Shown here in pieces: positions 6,110 through 6,596 of a DNA stretch of 6,596 bases. Position 1 is the first letter of the stretch; each line of letters begins with the position of its first letter. A program made the translations under genes and the position numbers. The stretch covers positions 1-6,596 of the forward strand of contig JAHHLP010000054.1 in the NCBI GenBank assembly GCA_018679295.1, given 5' to 3'. The notes under the pieces were generated by a model that saw only the letters and a program-made list of their open reading frames with translations, was not told the DNA's origin and ran no database searches. This DNA comes from Rhodothermia bacterium (GTDB lineage Bacteria; Bacteroidota; Rhodothermia; Rhodothermales; JABDKH01).

Positions 6110-6596
6110 CTAATATGCCCAGTTGACCAACTGCGGGAAAAGAACAATCAGTACCAGGCCAACGAGTTGGATGATGATGAATGGGACGACTCCGCGATAG
6201 ATCTGTTGCGTTGAAATCTCGGGGGGCGCGACACCGCGAAGATAAAACAGCGCAAATCCGAACGGAGGGGTTAGGAAAGAGGTCTGCAGGTTCATCCCGA
6301 TCATAACACCGAACCAGACGAGATCTACTCCCATGAACGCCGCAGCAGGAGCCAGCAGCGGTATGATTATGAAAGCAATCTCGAAGAAATCAATGAAGAA
6401 ACCCAAGACGAATATCGCAAGGTTTGCGACCAGGAGTAACCCGAGGATCCCGCCGGGAAGGTTCGTCAGAATACCTTCAATCCACAGATCACCGTTCAGT
6501 CCTCGGAAGACCAGCGCAAAGGCGGTCGAGCCGATAAGCAGCATCATTACCATCGCTGTAAGCCGGGTCGTCTCTGCCATGGTAGCCTTTAACGAC
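6110..6596 (-). CDS. dctM: TRAP transporter large permease DctM, C-terminal part, 5' end beyond window
   Basis: About 161 codons are visible, and the frame continues upstream past the right edge; the ATG at 6580-6578 is internal, not the start. DctM is the ion-coupled, many-helix permease subunit of TRAP transporters. The visible C-terminal block is highly typical: a TxRLTAMVM helix, FRGLNGD, LPGGILG, GFFIDFFEIAFIIIPLLAP (60-78 counted from that ATG), then NLQTSFLTPPFGFALFYLRGV (97-117) and IYRGVVPFIIIQ, ending FPQLVNWAY. The style matches the mannitol/chloroaromatic (FcbT3-like) subgroup that accompanies TakP/FcbT1-type binding proteins, which fits the dctP in this window. The small subunit dctQ would be expected upstream, outside the window. 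The DUF2339 gene follows on the same strand after 84 bp. Confidence 0.93.
   Translation of the reverse strand, partial: SLKATMAETTRLTAMVMMLLIGSTAFALVFRGLNGDLWIEGILTNLPGGILGLLLVANLAIFVLGFFIDFFEIAFIIIPLLAPAAAFMGVDLVWFGVMIGMNLQTSFLTPPFGFALFYLRGVAPPEISTQQIYRGVVPFIIIQLVGLVLIVLFPQLVNWAY

Noticed and set aside
6110..6580. ATG at 6580 as a true start of a short 156-residue protein
   Set aside because: The frame is open upstream to the window edge and the residues before the ATG continue the DctM helix, so this is the internal part of a longer gene.

Overview
The window holds seven protein genes and no RNA gene, CRISPR array or mobile element that I can see. It looks like an ordinary bacterial chromosome of moderately high GC. 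The source is uncertain. The short-chain dehydrogenase tail, the esterase and the Tat/lipoprotein solute-binding protein resemble, from memory, proteins of environmental (often marine) Rhodothermota, Gemmatimonadota and related lineages. This is an inference from protein style, not an identification.

Layout. On the minus strand, 1-639 is the start and most of a TrmH-type tRNA 2'-O-methyltransferase that runs off the left edge. A 123-bp divergent spacer (640-762) carries a perfect 8-bp inverted repeat covering the trmH Shine-Dalgarno sequence. Four genes then run on the plus strand: a short-chain dehydrogenase/reductase (763-1482), a TRAP solute-binding protein with a Tat plus lipobox leader (1541-2656), a DinB/DUF1569-like putative metalloprotein (2686-3210), and an alpha/beta-hydrolase esterase (3207-3827). 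The last two overlap by GTGA. Gaps of 58, 29 and -4 bp suggest one transcription unit, or one with an extra promoter before the binding protein.

On the minus strand from the right edge come the C-terminal part of a TRAP large permease (DctM, 6110-6596, cut by the window) and, 84 bp downstream of it, a 733-residue DUF2339 polytopic membrane protein (3824-6025). The esterase and DUF2339 genes meet tail to tail and share one palindromic CTAG, which supplies the stop codon of both.

How the genes may work together. The binding protein would capture a carboxylate (the site looks like the 2-oxoacid/TakP type) and deliver it to a TRAP permease. The visible DctM is the obvious candidate partner, although it is encoded about 3.5 kb away on the opposite strand. 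The dehydrogenase, DinB-like protein and esterase could be metabolic or detoxification enzymes that travel with the binding protein, but their substrates cannot be read from sequence. I found no clearly new multi-gene system. The best leads are the hairpin over the trmH ribosome-binding site, the roughly 105-residue internal repeats in the DUF2339 protein, the shared CTAG stop, and the split TRAP arrangement.
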